Positions 1 to 9,265 of a stretch of DNA of 64,000 nt are shown here, in pieces. Origin of the DNA: Phragmites australis (taxonomy: Eukaryota; Streptophyta; Magnoliopsida; Poales; Poaceae). Both the position numbers and the translations under genes were made by a program. The DNA lies in the NCBI RefSeq assembly GCF_958298935.1, contig NC_084929.1, positions 3,162,001-3,226,000 on the forward strand, given 5' to 3'. Every line of letters starts with the position of its first letter. The stretch's first letter is position 1. Below the pieces are notes generated by a model that was not told the origin of the DNA, ran no database searches, and saw nothing but the letters and a program-made list of their open reading frames with translations.

Positions 1-921
1 TCCTATATTCACGTTTTTTTGTGTGGTGAACTTTTCAACAGAGATTTGCGAGTTTGACTAATTGGAGATGGAATTGGAGAAATGTATGTGCTTGTCTTAA
101 GATGTATAGGTGATAGATGCAACTTAACGATCAACGGCACGATGATCGAAGCTAAGCAGGGTTCTTAGTGCCGAACGATCAAGGAGACTGGACGAAGTCA
201 AGAGTGATCTTAACTGTGCACGTGGAGATCAAGCAAAGCGTGAAAAGTTGGATGAAGACAGTGTGTTGATAAAATCAAGCGAAATGTATACTGGTGTGAG
301 TGACTAGGCGGCCCGAGGGATTGGGAGCGAGAGAGACTTGTCAACGGTCAAGACTGCAAGACGAAGTATACGACAACGTAAGGCTTGCTTAAGGTGTAAG
401 CAAGTGGTGGTGAGTCATACTTTGAGAAGCGTGCATGGTGGTTTCGTGGTTTGGCCTCAAAACCTTGGGAAGGAGGAATGCATGTGGCATCATTGTGAAG
501 CTTACGTCGACACGAAGCTAAGTCATGAAGGTGCTACAACCATTCGATTTACAGAGGAAAAGTTGAACGAAAATACCATCGGTGTCAAGTAGGAGTGTAT
601 TGGAAGATGAGGGAATTTAAGAGCTTAGGAAGCTCCCAAGTCCTATAAATAGAGGAGACGGGCTGTGTGAGCTCCTTAGGGCCAGTCATTTGAGATTATG
701 TGCTAGGATTTTATAGGAGAGGAAGAGGAAGAACAGAGCTTAGCTTTTGTATTAGGTGAGAGCTTTTATAGGTAAAAATACTTTGTAATCCTCCGAAAAT
801 AGGATGTTCGTCTGCAAGAAATAAAGTTTATATTTCTTCTTGTTCTTGTGTTCATCTCCTTCTAGTTTTCATCTATTGGCTTCCCTTACAAATTTGCAAG
901 TCTTTGGTTTTCAATTATGAT
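1..921 (+). mobile_element. Truncated LTR of a Sirevirus-type copia family
   Basis: This stretch matches, in opposite orientation, the LTR of the complete copia element at 17690-19742, and matches 20815-21720 in the same orientation. Shared landmarks include a block reading like GATCGAAGCTAAGC near 147, a TATA box (TATAAATAG, 644-652), and the pyrimidine-rich end CTCCTTCTAGTTTTC near 855. It begins before or at the window edge and stops at 921, where a CACTA-type terminus begins. A short open frame at 338-592 has a counterpart in the other LTR copies, so I treat it as LTR sequence and not as a gene. Confidence 0.7.
644..652 (+). promoter_or_regulatory. TATA box of truncated LTR
   Basis: TATAAATAG lies at the position equivalent to the TATA boxes of the related LTRs (21424-21433 on plus; 18355-18362 on minus). 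It would mark the U3/R boundary of this LTR family. Confidence 0.5.
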
Positions 922-2130
922 CACTACTACATAAACTATATTTTGAGACACTCAGGGTGCCTTTCTACAGGCGGGTTATATGGCAAACTGCCTGAGCGAT
1001 TTTCAAAGGCGGGTGATAGAAGAAACATCATGTGTAAAGGTCATTTTATATAGGCGGTTCCTTATGTGAACCGCATGTGAAAATCGTACCATTTTCACAG
1101 GCGGTTCCTTATAGGAATCGTCTGTGGAAATGGTTATTTTCGCAGGCGGGTCCTTATATGAACCGCTTGTGAAAATGATATGATTTCCACAGGCGGTTCA
1201 TATAAGGAACCGCATGTGGAAATTGATCATTTTCGTAGATGATTTCTTATGTAAACTACTTATGAAAATAGACTGATTAATATAGGCAGTTCACATAAGG
1301 AACCGCCTGTGATAATGAACATTTTCACAGGCTGTTCACATAAAGAACCACCTTTGAAAATGGATACTAGTTTATCTTAAAAAATTCATAACTTTCTCAT
1401 ACGAACTCGGATGGAGACAAAAATTTTATGAAAATTGTAGCTCTCGATGAGATCTACAACTTTGTAGTTAAAAACTTTTCAGGTAAGGTAATTATGTATC
1501 TAAATAATTAGTTTAAGTTTTACACATAAGTTTCGATCGCACATATGCTATTGTTACCAGAAGTCCTATTAATATAAGTAAACTTAGAGAAGAAAAAGAA
1601 TATTACCAACTTCAACATCTCTAGCAAAATCAACTAGAAGAAGATCAAATACCCCACTATCAATAACAAGACTCTGCATATAGAAGTACTAATGATAACA
1701 ATAGCATCAAGTGTCATCAAGCGTCAGCACGGCCATAAATATTTTTTATTTTTATTTTATTTTCTCTTATTTTTGCTCACCTCAATAGCACTAGAATAGG
1801 AACCATGATAATATTTCTGCTCAAGTTTGATGTAAGGGGTGACGGCTATGTAGACAAACGCGTGTTCCGAAAATAGTGCATAAACTTTCGGGGGTGAGAA
1901 CTCAATTTTTTAAGCCGTTTTTAGCCTAAAAAAATTGCCAAACCCGACAATGTCGGGGAGAAACAGATATAACTTTTTATATAGATATCCATAGAGTCAA
2001 AAAATATCTAAATCAGAGTTCGTATATAAAAGTTATGATCATTTTATCGAAGACGGTTCACAACAATTATCACTAACTCTGTGAAAATCGGTTTTCACAG
2101 GAGATTTCAGTATTTATGTACGTTTTGGAG
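922..2130 (+). mobile_element. Non-autonomous CACTA-like element, right end unresolved
   Basis: The left end reads CACTACTACATAAAC, close to the CACTACTACAGAAC end of the complete CACTA element at 22771. Subterminal repeats follow between about 965 and 1350: a unit near GGCGGTTCCTTATATGAACC flanked by TTTTCACAGG, in both orientations. A weaker copy of the same motif (GGTTTTCACAGG) recurs near 2090-2105. Dense subterminal repeats are typical of En/Spm elements. No clear right TIR or matching 3-bp target duplication was found, so the right boundary is approximate. No coding capacity is visible. Confidence 0.55.
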
Positions 2131-2499
2131 CTCTGATCTGCACCTGTGCTCTACGAGTTGTAAGCAGCAGCAGTGTGGTGTCATATGATAGCTTGTTGTA
2201 AAATTTAGCTAGCTGTGTCATGAAGTTGTAATCCAAACTACTATTACTAGTGTTATTATATCATGTTGTAAATTTGTGTGTGAGATGTCTCGTTTTGCCT
2301 TTCAAGTTCTTATCTACAGACAGATGGAGGACACTGCATCCCAACGAATAGGGGTATTACGGAATTACACAATTAAAGCAAACATCTAACCCACCTAGAT
2401 TTTATGATGCCAAACAATCCTCGGATTTTAAACTCTTAGCTTTTTACAATCCAACTTTTTAAATTCTACCATCTAGAAACTGCTATTTAGAATTCCAAG

Positions 2500-2869
2500 C
2501 TAAAATAAACATTTCCTTAGAAGTCCCACACATGTAACCCATGGACTTCCTAGTCCTTTTCAAGCATATGCTGGGAGTGCATTTCTTTAGGGAGATCATC
2601 ATTTTACTGATCAGTTGGAGTATATGGCATGTTAGGAATGATCTCATCTTCAACCAAGTTCCCCCTTCAGTGTCAGCTTGCAATGCAAAATAAGCACGAA
2701 CTTGCAATGGTTATCCATTGTGCGAAAGTAAAGTATCTCCCAGAAATCAAAGAATGGCTAGATTCTATTTTGTAATTTTCTCCCTTTTTTATGTAATTAC
2801 TTTTGATCTTTTGTTAATATATTGTAATCAATAGAGGCTTGCCCCTCCTGTTCTCTCTCTAAAAAAAAA
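2500..2869 (+). mobile_element. LINE (non-LTR retrotransposon) 3' end
   Basis: The plus strand encodes a degenerate peptide with the pattern SWSIWHVRNDLIF near 2611-2650. This matches the W-x-IW-xx-RN-xx-IF signature at the C-terminus of plant LINE reverse transcriptases. A 3' UTR with the usual CAATAGAGGCTTGCCCCTCCTG-like text follows, ending in an A-run at 2861-2869. The element is truncated at its 5' side, as LINE insertions usually are. Stop codons show it is a relic. Confidence 0.6.
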
Positions 2870-2971
2870 GAACCAGGACCTATTTAGTTTGCATCCAACG
2901 TAAGACTTACCACAATTCAGTAATGCAAAAACACAACCAAGGGCGAGGGGCGGATCCCGGGTGGTGGAGGG

Positions 2972-3185
2972 CAGCGATTAAATTTTTGCTGATTTTTAGT
3001 AAAATTTTGTAAATTTTGGGAATTTTAGAGGGGAGCGAAATATTTAATTTCAGAATTTTCTTTCACCGCCATGTGGGATCCACAAAGAAAATGACAAAAA
3101 ATGACCAAAATTTTAGCGAAATTTCATGAATTTTGATCTTTTCACCAGTGAAAAAAAAGATTGTACAACAAAATTGAAATCCCTG
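2972..3185 (+). mobile_element. hAT-like MITE, 214 bp
   Basis: The ends are CAGCGATT at left and AATCCCTG at right (inverted repeat CAG[G/C]GATT). The element is flanked by a perfect 8-bp duplication GTGGAGGG at 2964-2971 and 3186-3193. CAGGG-type termini with 8-bp duplications are the hallmark of hAT elements. The AT-rich interior has no coding capacity. A second copy in opposite orientation lies at 8074-8268. Confidence 0.75.
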
Positions 3186-3193
3186 GTGGAGGG

Positions 3194-3979
3194 GTAGGGG
3201 GTGCAGAACTCAAGTTGTCGGTCATTGCCTCGCCCTTGTCTATGCCTCAAGCCCTCCCCTATGTAGCTCTGCATCCTTCCATCGCACGGCTAGCCTAGGT
3301 TACATAGCAGCCCCCTTGATCAATTCCTGGCTCTACCACTGACCACAACCAGTTTTGCCGAGGGCAAGCTGTGAAGAATGAAAACACGCGTGTGACGAGA
3401 GCCCAAGGTGAGCCGGCCGATCCAAGATTCAGCCACGCCCGCTACGTCACAGCTAGAGTGGCATCTTAGGTTGGATCATTGGGTGGACACCATGCCACCG
3501 GGCGGTCGTGTTATGGTCCCGATCGACTATAGAAGGGGAAGAGAATTGGAAGAAGGGAATCGGAGGAAGAAGCACAATAGAGAGGAAGGTTTAGACGGAG
3601 GACAGAGGTATTCAAACGAGGAGTATTGTGTTCTGTTTGTTCATGCCTCTCTCCCTCACGCATACATGTATTTAACTCGGGTCGCAGCCTAATAGGTAGC
3701 TCTCTATTTGGCCCATTCAGACTCAGGGTAATGGTTGCTAGGCTGGCACAAGCGAGCTCCCCTGCCTAGCCATTGCGGCCCATTTTCATCTTAAGCTTGC
3801 TTCTTCTCCTCAGCTCCAACCTGATGATGGGTAGCGGCCTGCAAAACACCGATACATCCTTGATCGAGCCTATCTGTATTGGATACGATATATGATATGG
3901 ATACAGCTTCGATATGGCTAGGATACGTATCTATTGTGGACCCGAAAAAAAGAAAAAACAAAAATCAGATATATGCTGG
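3194..3979. other. No confident gene
   Basis: A moderately GC-rich stretch. A 94-codon open frame at 3408-3692 starts with GTG, has no recognisable domain, and its composition is no different from the surroundings. I see no TATA box, repeat end or gene signature that would support an annotation. Confidence 0.4.
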
Positions 3980-3984
3980 ATACG

Positions 3985-4390
3985 GGAGAGGAGGAGGAGG
4001 AGATGAAGGTGACAGAGAGACGAGAGGAGGAGGCAGAGGTGGAGGCGATAGGGTAGAGGAGGCGACGAGCCGGCTGGGGCGAGGAGGCGGAGGCAGCGGG
4101 CCGAGGGCGAGAGGGAGGCGGAGGCAGGCCGGTGGGGACGAGGAGGCGGCGGGCCAGTGGAGGTGAGGAGGCGGCGGGGGGGGGGGCAAGGGGGAGGTAG
4201 AGACGGGCCGACAAGGGCGAGAAGGCGGTGAGCCGACGAAGCGAGGGGGAGGAGGAGGTGACAGGGGAGAGAAGGCGACGTGTTAATGGGGGTGAGGAGG
4301 CGGAGACAGGGGCAGGGGCGACATGAGGCAGGGGCGAGTGGAGATGGCTGCGGCGCCTGGTGAGGAGGAGTTGGGGGCGTGTTATTTAGA
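3985..4390. repeat. Purine-rich low-complexity GGCGAGGAGG repeats
   Basis: About 400 bases of degenerate GAGGAGGCGG/GGCGAG units are nearly free of T on the plus strand. Several long open frames on both strands here come from the biased composition (Arg/Gly-rich one way, Pro/Ser/Leu-rich the other) and are not genes. Confidence 0.8.
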
Positions 4391-4724
4391 GTTAGGTAGA
4401 TGGACTGGATATCTATATGGGCTGAATAGCAGTCCAATATATCTAACCTTTTATTTTTTATTTTTGTTTTTTCTTATTAAACAAGTGGTGTGTTTTCTAT
4501 TATTATTATATATATCATATTAATTATTTTTTTTAAAAATCACATGTATCTACTTATCGGGTTTTTTTTTAGAAAAATAGCGTATATACATATCCATATT
4601 TGTTCAATACTGATACACGTATCTGTATCTGTCTGCCTTAGTTGCCATAGTCTGACGGGTAACAGGAGCGCCTGTGCAACTGGGCCTAGGCGAACGAACG
4701 CCGAGTTCGGTGGCCGACCGCCGG

Positions 4725-4810
4725 CGTGGCGTGTTGCGCGTTTCCCACTGGAGCACAACTTATTGTCCAGACTTCTCACGAAGAAATTATGCAATCTTGG
4801 CCGCTCGCAT
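4725..4810 (+). repeat. Short dispersed repeat, copy 1
   Basis: It shares the string GGCGTGTTGCGCGTTT, a following C-x-GTGGAG/CTGGAG block and a GCAATCTYG block with 7140-7235 in the same orientation. It may be a relic of local duplication around the small gene at 6284-6562. Confidence 0.4.
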
Positions 4811-4937
4811 GCGAGAAGTCGAAGCCGCCGGCCTGTTGGGACGTAGTCGACGGCCGCTGCGTGCCCAGATTGATCGTGGGATCGATCTCTTCGAGGTATT
4901 TGATCCTCGCTTCGATCCTGGCCAGCTATATTGTTAA

Positions 4938-5448
4938 GGATGCATTTAGTTGAAGGGTGAGGTTGGATGAAATAGCGCTATTTATATTTTTTATAGGATG
5001 ATTTATTTATTTTTTGTTTGGATGGATGGAATGAGCTAGTTTTTTTAGTTGATAGGATGATAGTTGTTTTAGTTGGTGGGATGAGAGTAGATACGATGAA
5101 TCAGTTTTCTGTTTAGTCGGTAGGATTAAGTGGATAGGATGAGCCAAAAAATAAGTTTTTTTTAGAGAATTTTAATTAAATATTAACTCATATTTTTTAA
5201 TCGAATCAATTAAAATAGATTGCTAATGAAATCCTCTAAAAATATTTAAAATTTTTAAACTACTTTTATACTTTCAAATAAAATCAAAAATTAAATGAAA
5301 AATCACCTACGCAAACACAGACTAGAGCCGATTTCTACTGATCGGCTCATCCAAGATCTTGAGCGAATATGCTCAGATCCTACCAAACACCATCGTTTCC
5401 TGAATGGCCCCATCCGAAACGGCTCCATCCGTCCATCCAAACAGACGC
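4938..5448. mobile_element. Tourist/PIF-Harbinger-like MITE, degenerate
   Basis: The left end GGATGCATTTAGTTG pairs imperfectly with the reverse complement of the right end (GCGTCTGTTTGGATG). The element is flanked by TAA at 4935-4937 and 5449-5451. Three-base TAA/TTA duplications and GG-x-CTGTTTGG termini fit Tourist-type MITEs. The interior is AT-rich and non-coding. Terminal identity is only about two thirds, so the call is moderate. Confidence 0.45.
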
Positions 5449-5451
5449 TAA

Positions 5452-6283
5452 GATACTCATCCTAAACATCATCTGGCGCATCATCGGGCGGAGGCGTCTC
5501 TTGCTCGATCTCTCCTGCATGCAGCAGGCGTCTCTTGCTTGATGGAATAACCTTGGATGCCCGGTTGATTCTTGCTCGTTGCAGCCGCTTGCGAGCCTTG
5601 GCGGCAGTGGCGGATGTTGGGGCGAAGTGTAGGAGGGGGCTCTTCTCTCTTCCTCCTCCTCTACCTCCTCTCTCTTCTTCTTTCTTCCTCCTCCTTCTCT
5701 TTCTTTCAATGGTGTTCCAGTCGATAGGGGTTAGCCTCCTGTGGATCAGCCGCTGTGCTTGGCGGCGAGGGTCCGGAGATTCGGATGTTCTGCTGAGCTT
5801 CACTAATATTCCTCCATCCACGAGGGAATGGTGTGTCCTTCTGAGTGTTCGTGTTCTTGCTTCTGACGTGGTGAGAACCGACTAGTTAGAAAATTTGCAA
5901 ACAGATGCTACAAAATTGACTAACCGTCAAAGTAACAAAAATCGTTCGTGTACCCGTCAGAAAACAGTTCAGTAAGCTAATAAAACACTGGTGTCATTAA
6001 CAAGAAATCCAAACATGCGAACAGAAATTATATATTTAACTGATGGTATTCGGGCCGAATAAAATAAGTACATAGATCGTCATGCAAGCCGTCCGCCATA
6101 TGTTCACAAGCTTACACTCCTATTCATACGTACCGATCAATTTCTACATACCATATAAGATCAGATCATGACTATGGATAACGATAACATACGTACGCGT
6201 TATATCCATATACACGCTGGCATGCATGCATGTACAATAATAGTTTGCACCGGCGGAGCATGATGCTTGCCCGGAGCCCGCCG
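5452..6283. other. No confident gene
   Basis: Open frames overlap on opposite strands (5462-5821 minus; 5535-5885 plus) in a pyrimidine-rich stretch near 5640-5710 of CTCCTC/TTCTTC text. Neither has a recognisable domain. The part from about 6140 to 6283 would be the 3' UTR of the minus-strand gene that ends at 6284; it includes a CATGCATGCATG run near 6221. Confidence 0.35.
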
Positions 6284-6562
6284 TCACGACGGCGGCGAGG
6301 GTCTTGTAGACGCTGGCCCGGCGGATTTCTGTCCGTGGTTCCACATCTTCCTCTGCCGCATGATGAACTTCTCCGCCTGCTTGTCGATGTCTTCTCCTTC
6401 CGTGCCCCCGCCGCCTCCGCGCGGATGAGGGGCGCTGTAGACGGTGGGCCTCGTGAGCAGGCTGCGGAACTCGATCCTCTTCACCTTCTGCACCGCCACC
6501 TCCCCGACCGCCCCGGCGTCGGAGCCCGCCGGAGCAGCGCTCTTGCCCCTCCAAGGAAGCAT
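6284..6562 (-). CDS. Small single-exon protein of 92 aa, family not recognised
   Basis: An intact 92-codon frame. The start is the first ATG after an in-frame TAG, and a TATA box lies about 105 bases upstream (6668-6677), giving a plausible short leader. The product begins MLPWRGKS. It has a basic central part, a Gly-rich linker, and a charged C-terminal segment EDIDKQAEKFIMRQRKMW (about residues 57-74) that probably forms an amphipathic helix. There is no signal peptide or membrane segment. The C-terminal segment loosely recalls the [AE]-x-[EK]-FI-x-[RQ] ending of small DUF761-type plant proteins, but I cannot assign the family. A second small gene with a similar C-terminal segment is at 24316-24555. 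GC-rich codon use is typical of grass single-exon genes. Function unknown. Confidence 0.55.
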   Translation of the reverse strand: MLPWRGKSAAPAGSDAGAVGEVAVQKVKRIEFRSLLTRPTVYSAPHPRGGGGGTEGEDIDKQAEKFIMRQRKMWNHGQKSAGPASTRPSPPS

Positions 6563-6667
6563 CTCCCTCAGCTCGTCTACTACGCGAGGCTAGGTAGCAA
6601 GCTGGTCAACTAAGCAGATGTGTGTTTGTCTAGTTTTCTGATCAGCTGAACCGATCATGGCCTCCGT

Positions 6668-6677
6668 TTATATATGC
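6668..6677 (-). promoter_or_regulatory. TATA box for the 6284-6562 gene
   Basis: The minus strand reads GCATATATAA about 105 bases upstream of the ATG at 6562, a normal plant TATA-to-ATG distance. It supports the minus-strand gene over the overlapping plus-strand open frames. Confidence 0.5.
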
Positions 6678-6754
6678 GATCGTTTCCCTGCGTACCCGAT
6701 CGAACGATCGAGGATGCACATGTTAATCTCATGTTTCTGATTGCTTTAGATAGC

Positions 6755-6765
6755 CATGCATGCAT
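6755..6765. promoter_or_regulatory. RY-type motif CATGCATG upstream of small gene
   Basis: CATGCATGCAT lies about 80 bases beyond the TATA box of the minus-strand gene, and a further ATGCATGC occurs near 6802. CATGCATG is the RY element bound by B3-domain factors such as ABI3/FUS3. The presence of the motif is observed; a regulatory role is inference. Confidence 0.3.
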
Positions 6766-6917
6766 CTAGGCCGGCCAGGCATGCTGTCAGTCAGTCGCGG
6801 GATGCATGCGATGTTGGACAGCTTTGTCTTGTCATGGATGGCTGGTTGCCGATGTTGGATGCGAGCAACTTGGCTACGCTAGCAGCCGTGTTGCCACATG
6901 TTGCTACGCAAACAGCC

Positions 6918-7124
6918 TTGTTTTGACTTTAAATCGTGAGAATCTAGTGAGTTTATATAATCTATGAAAGATATTTTTTGTTAAATCATGTATTATAGGA
7001 TTTTATAGTATAATTTATCTTGTGGATTGTAATAATTAACTTTTATATTAAGATTGTTGATTTTTCCTTTTACTTTTGGAGTTATTTTTGAAGCTAGAAT
7101 CTATAATTAAAATAAAAACAAATA
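6918..7124. mobile_element. AT-rich MITE-like segment
   Basis: An AT-rich block of about 200 bases is bounded by GCCTTGTTTTGACTTT on the left and the complement of GGCTCTATTTGTTTTTATTTT on the right, giving imperfect inverted ends. No convincing target duplication was seen. Confidence 0.3.
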
Positions 7125-7139
7125 GAGCCTAAAACAGGC

Positions 7140-7235
7140 AGGCGTGTTGCGCGTTTTGCAGTGGAGTGTCTAACAAGCTCAGCTCGGTTGTTCTGAGGGA
7201 CCGGACCGACCGGAGAATTTAGCAATCTCGCACCG
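7140..7235 (+). repeat. Short dispersed repeat, copy 2
   Basis: Counterpart of 4725-4810: GGCGTGTTGCGCGTTT, then GTGGAG, then AGCAATCTCG in the same order and orientation. Confidence 0.4.
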
Positions 7236-7254
7236 CATCCTCAATGGCGAAATG

Positions 7255-7610
7255 CGTATATCTCGATCGATTGATTGAAGCAGATGCCGTTAGGCAAGAG
7301 TCATATTTCCAACAGTTCAGTATAGCACCAAAGGTAAAACGACATTTTCTGTAGGACAGAGGAATCCGATTGGAAATGGAAGAATTGCACTGAATTGTGG
7401 CTTCGACTTGCGACTAGTCAATCATGCGCGTTTTCTGTTAACTAGAGTGTCCAATTTTTTTTTCCATCAGAAGTGTAACATAACTAGCTAATTCACCTCG
7501 TGCAATCGGTAAACTATTAATTTTGTGCGCGCCGCACTGTAAAGGTTGCTCTAGAATTTGGTAGCCAAAGCAGGTTTATTGGATAAAAGTGCATATTTTT
7601 TCAACGTGAT
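7255..7610. repeat. Paralogous block, copy 1 (partner 46205-46690)
   Basis: Shared strings in the same order include TTGATTGAAG[T/C]-AGATGC, CAACAGTTCAGTA/CGACAGTTCAGTA, TAACATRACTARCTAATT, AGACTATTAATTTT/AAACTATTAATTTT and GTTGCTCT. The block lies just downstream (minus-strand sense) of the last exon of the broken host gene, so it could be that gene's 3' flank. Confidence 0.6.
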
Positions 7611-7734
7611 CTAGACACACGAGTTAGTTCTCGGTCTCTGTATAAGTCAGATGAACACAACCAATAGATAAAAAAAGAGAGTCAAAACACGGAATACAAG
7701 AGACGGTTTCAAAAGGCAGAAAAATCGCAGCTAG

Positions 7735-7853
7735 CTATGGTGGAGGAGCGTTAATCCTAAGTCTTGATTGATATCCAAATCTGTTGAAAAACTCTCTAAC
7801 CACCCATTCCAATTGTGTGCAGGCACCGTTATCAGTTCTCGATGCTCCTCCTA
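7735..7853 (-). pseudogene. Last exon of broken host gene (family X, copy 1)
   Basis: After a minus-strand splice acceptor CTGCAG (7854-7859), one frame reads TDNGACTQLEWVVREFF and ends in RLRINAPPP followed by TAG. A homologous exon at 24966-25244 contains CMHLEWMVRVF and RLQINAPAP, which shows the segment was once coding. With the donor at 8000 the joined frame would be disrupted, either by a point change at a splice site or by a frameshift in the exon, so the copy looks non-functional. The upstream exon is split by two transposons (see 8000-8073, 8269-8375 and 19743-19790). The family is not recognised. Confidence 0.5.
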
Positions 7854-7999
7854 CTGCAGTATATAAAAACCTTGTACACATAGTTTATATATTTACGTTG
7901 AGATTCATATTGTAAGGGTAGATAAAAAAATCATATAATAAGTAAGAGAATTAACAGATGAATAAGTATCATATGACAAAGATGAACGACTGAGAGAAC

Positions 8000-8073
8000 C
8001 TGTTCTTTGGCTGCCATGCATCGACCTCGATCACAAGCTTGGTATCGTCCCCGTTTGCTGCATCGATTGCTGT
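8000..8073 (-). pseudogene. Host gene family X, copy 1: exon part downstream of MITE
   Basis: The minus strand encodes AIDAANGDDTKLVIEVDAWQ and then PKNR, ending at a possible GT donor (GTTCTC, 7999-7994). The segment abuts the hAT-like MITE at 8074. If one copy of the degenerate 8-bp target duplication is discounted, the frame runs directly into 8277-8375. The following 140 bases, to 7854, are AT-rich and intron-like. Confidence 0.5.
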
Positions 8074-8268
8074 CAGGGATTTCAATTTTATTTTATAATT
8101 TTTTCATTCACATGTGAAAAGATCAAAATTCATGAAATTTTACCGATATGTCGGTCATTTTTCATTCTATGCTCTATAAATTTTACATGTCAGCAAAAGA
8201 ACATTTCAAAATTAGATATTCTATTCTTCTCTAAAATTTGTGAAATTTTAATAAAATTTTAATCCCTC
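8074..8268 (-). mobile_element. hAT-like MITE, second copy
   Basis: The ends CAGGGATTTCAATTTTAT and AATCCCTC form an inverted repeat with the same AGGGATT terminus as 2972-3185, in opposite orientation. The flanking octamers 8066-8073 (ATTGCTGT) and 8269-8276 (CATGCTAC) share the core TGCT and look like a decayed 8-bp duplication. It sits inside a host exon. Confidence 0.65.
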
Positions 8269-8375
8269 CATGCTACCCATGGGCAGTGGCTGCTCCTGAT
8301 CACCTCCCCTCGCCTATCAAACACGATGCGCTGCCACAGATCGTGTGGCGGATTTGGGAACGTTTCAACACGTAC
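8269..8375 (-). pseudogene. Host gene family X, copy 1: exon part between MITE and Sirevirus
   Basis: The minus strand encodes VRVETFPNPPH and then DLWQRIVFDRRGEVIRSS followed by HCPW. It begins directly at the target-site duplication of the Sirevirus (ATATC, 8376-8380), and the frame continues without a shift into 19743-19763 across that insertion. At the other end it abuts the MITE. The peptide has alternating hydrophobic residues suggestive of beta strands; no domain is recognised. Confidence 0.5.
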
Positions 8376-8380
8376 ATATC
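8376..8380. repeat. Target-site duplication ATATC, left copy
   Basis: An exact 5-bp match to 19743-19747, immediately outside both LTR ends of the Sirevirus-type element. Confidence 0.9.
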
Positions 8381-9265
8381 TGTAGGACCAAGATAGATGA
8401 CTAGAGAAGAGGTGAATAGACGCCTTACAAATTTCTTGCGAAATAGATGGCATATCCCTTGTTTACCCAACGCTCCTTAAAAACGTACAAATAGAAGCAT
8501 AAAATTTAGAGAGACAAAACGAGAAAGAAAATTTCAAGACAATATGACTCCACGAATGTAATATGAACCATAGACTCTATTCAAGATCATTCAATGTATC
8601 TTTAAGCACAAAAGCTTTAAACTTGAACGAAGAATAAAACAAAAAGACAGTCACCGAAAGAAGCAACTCTCCAAGTTGGTGGCCTACAGGCAAGGGAATT
8701 TAAGACCCTCTCTAATACATAAGTATTTGAACGTTTATACCTCTAGCAACAAGAAGATCAACTTCTCAAGATTGAAAAATCGCAGATCAAAGGCAAAAAT
8801 AAAAATCAACAAGAAAATCAAAAAATAGCACCGATTGTAAGAGAACTAAAAGAAGGAGACTAGGAGGAGATAAACAAAACTCATGTGAAAAAATAAACTT
8901 TATTAAGCACAAAGATCAGTCCTATTTTCGACAGATTACAAAGTCATTTTTCTCACAAAAGATCTAACCTATTACAAAGACTAAGTTTATCATCTCTTCT
9001 CCTCCAAAACCTATCACTAGACTCTAAAATGGATGACTCAAGATTATTGCCCTTCGGAGCTTCCTTGGCCCTTAAGTTTCTTTGTTCCTAAAATACCCTT
9101 CACCGGTAGTGCACTCCTACCTACCACTAGAGCATTTTGGTCTATATTTCGCTCCTTCTATCGAACGGTTACAACTTCTTCACGACTTAGCTTCACCTCG
9201 ACGCAAGCTTCACGATGATGCCACGTGACCCTCCAGTCCTCCCGTAGTTTTGTGGCCAAACCGCG

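Noticed and set aside
338..592. 84-codon open frame resembling the product of 18431-18793 on the other strand
   Set aside because: Similarity is explained by both lying in LTR copies of one family; no start context or known domain, and the frame is not kept in all copies.
2972..3185. Possible Mutator MITE with 9-bp duplication
   Set aside because: The perfect duplication is 8 bp and the ends are CAG[GC]GATT, which fit hAT better.
3879..4437. Several long open frames on both strands, including one of 168 codons
   Set aside because: They arise from purine-rich GGCGAGGAGG low-complexity sequence; the products are Pro/Ser or Arg/Gly repeats with no domain.
5462..5885. Opposed open frames of 116-119 codons
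   Set aside because: Built on a CTCCTC/TTCTTC tract; no domain, no supporting promoter.
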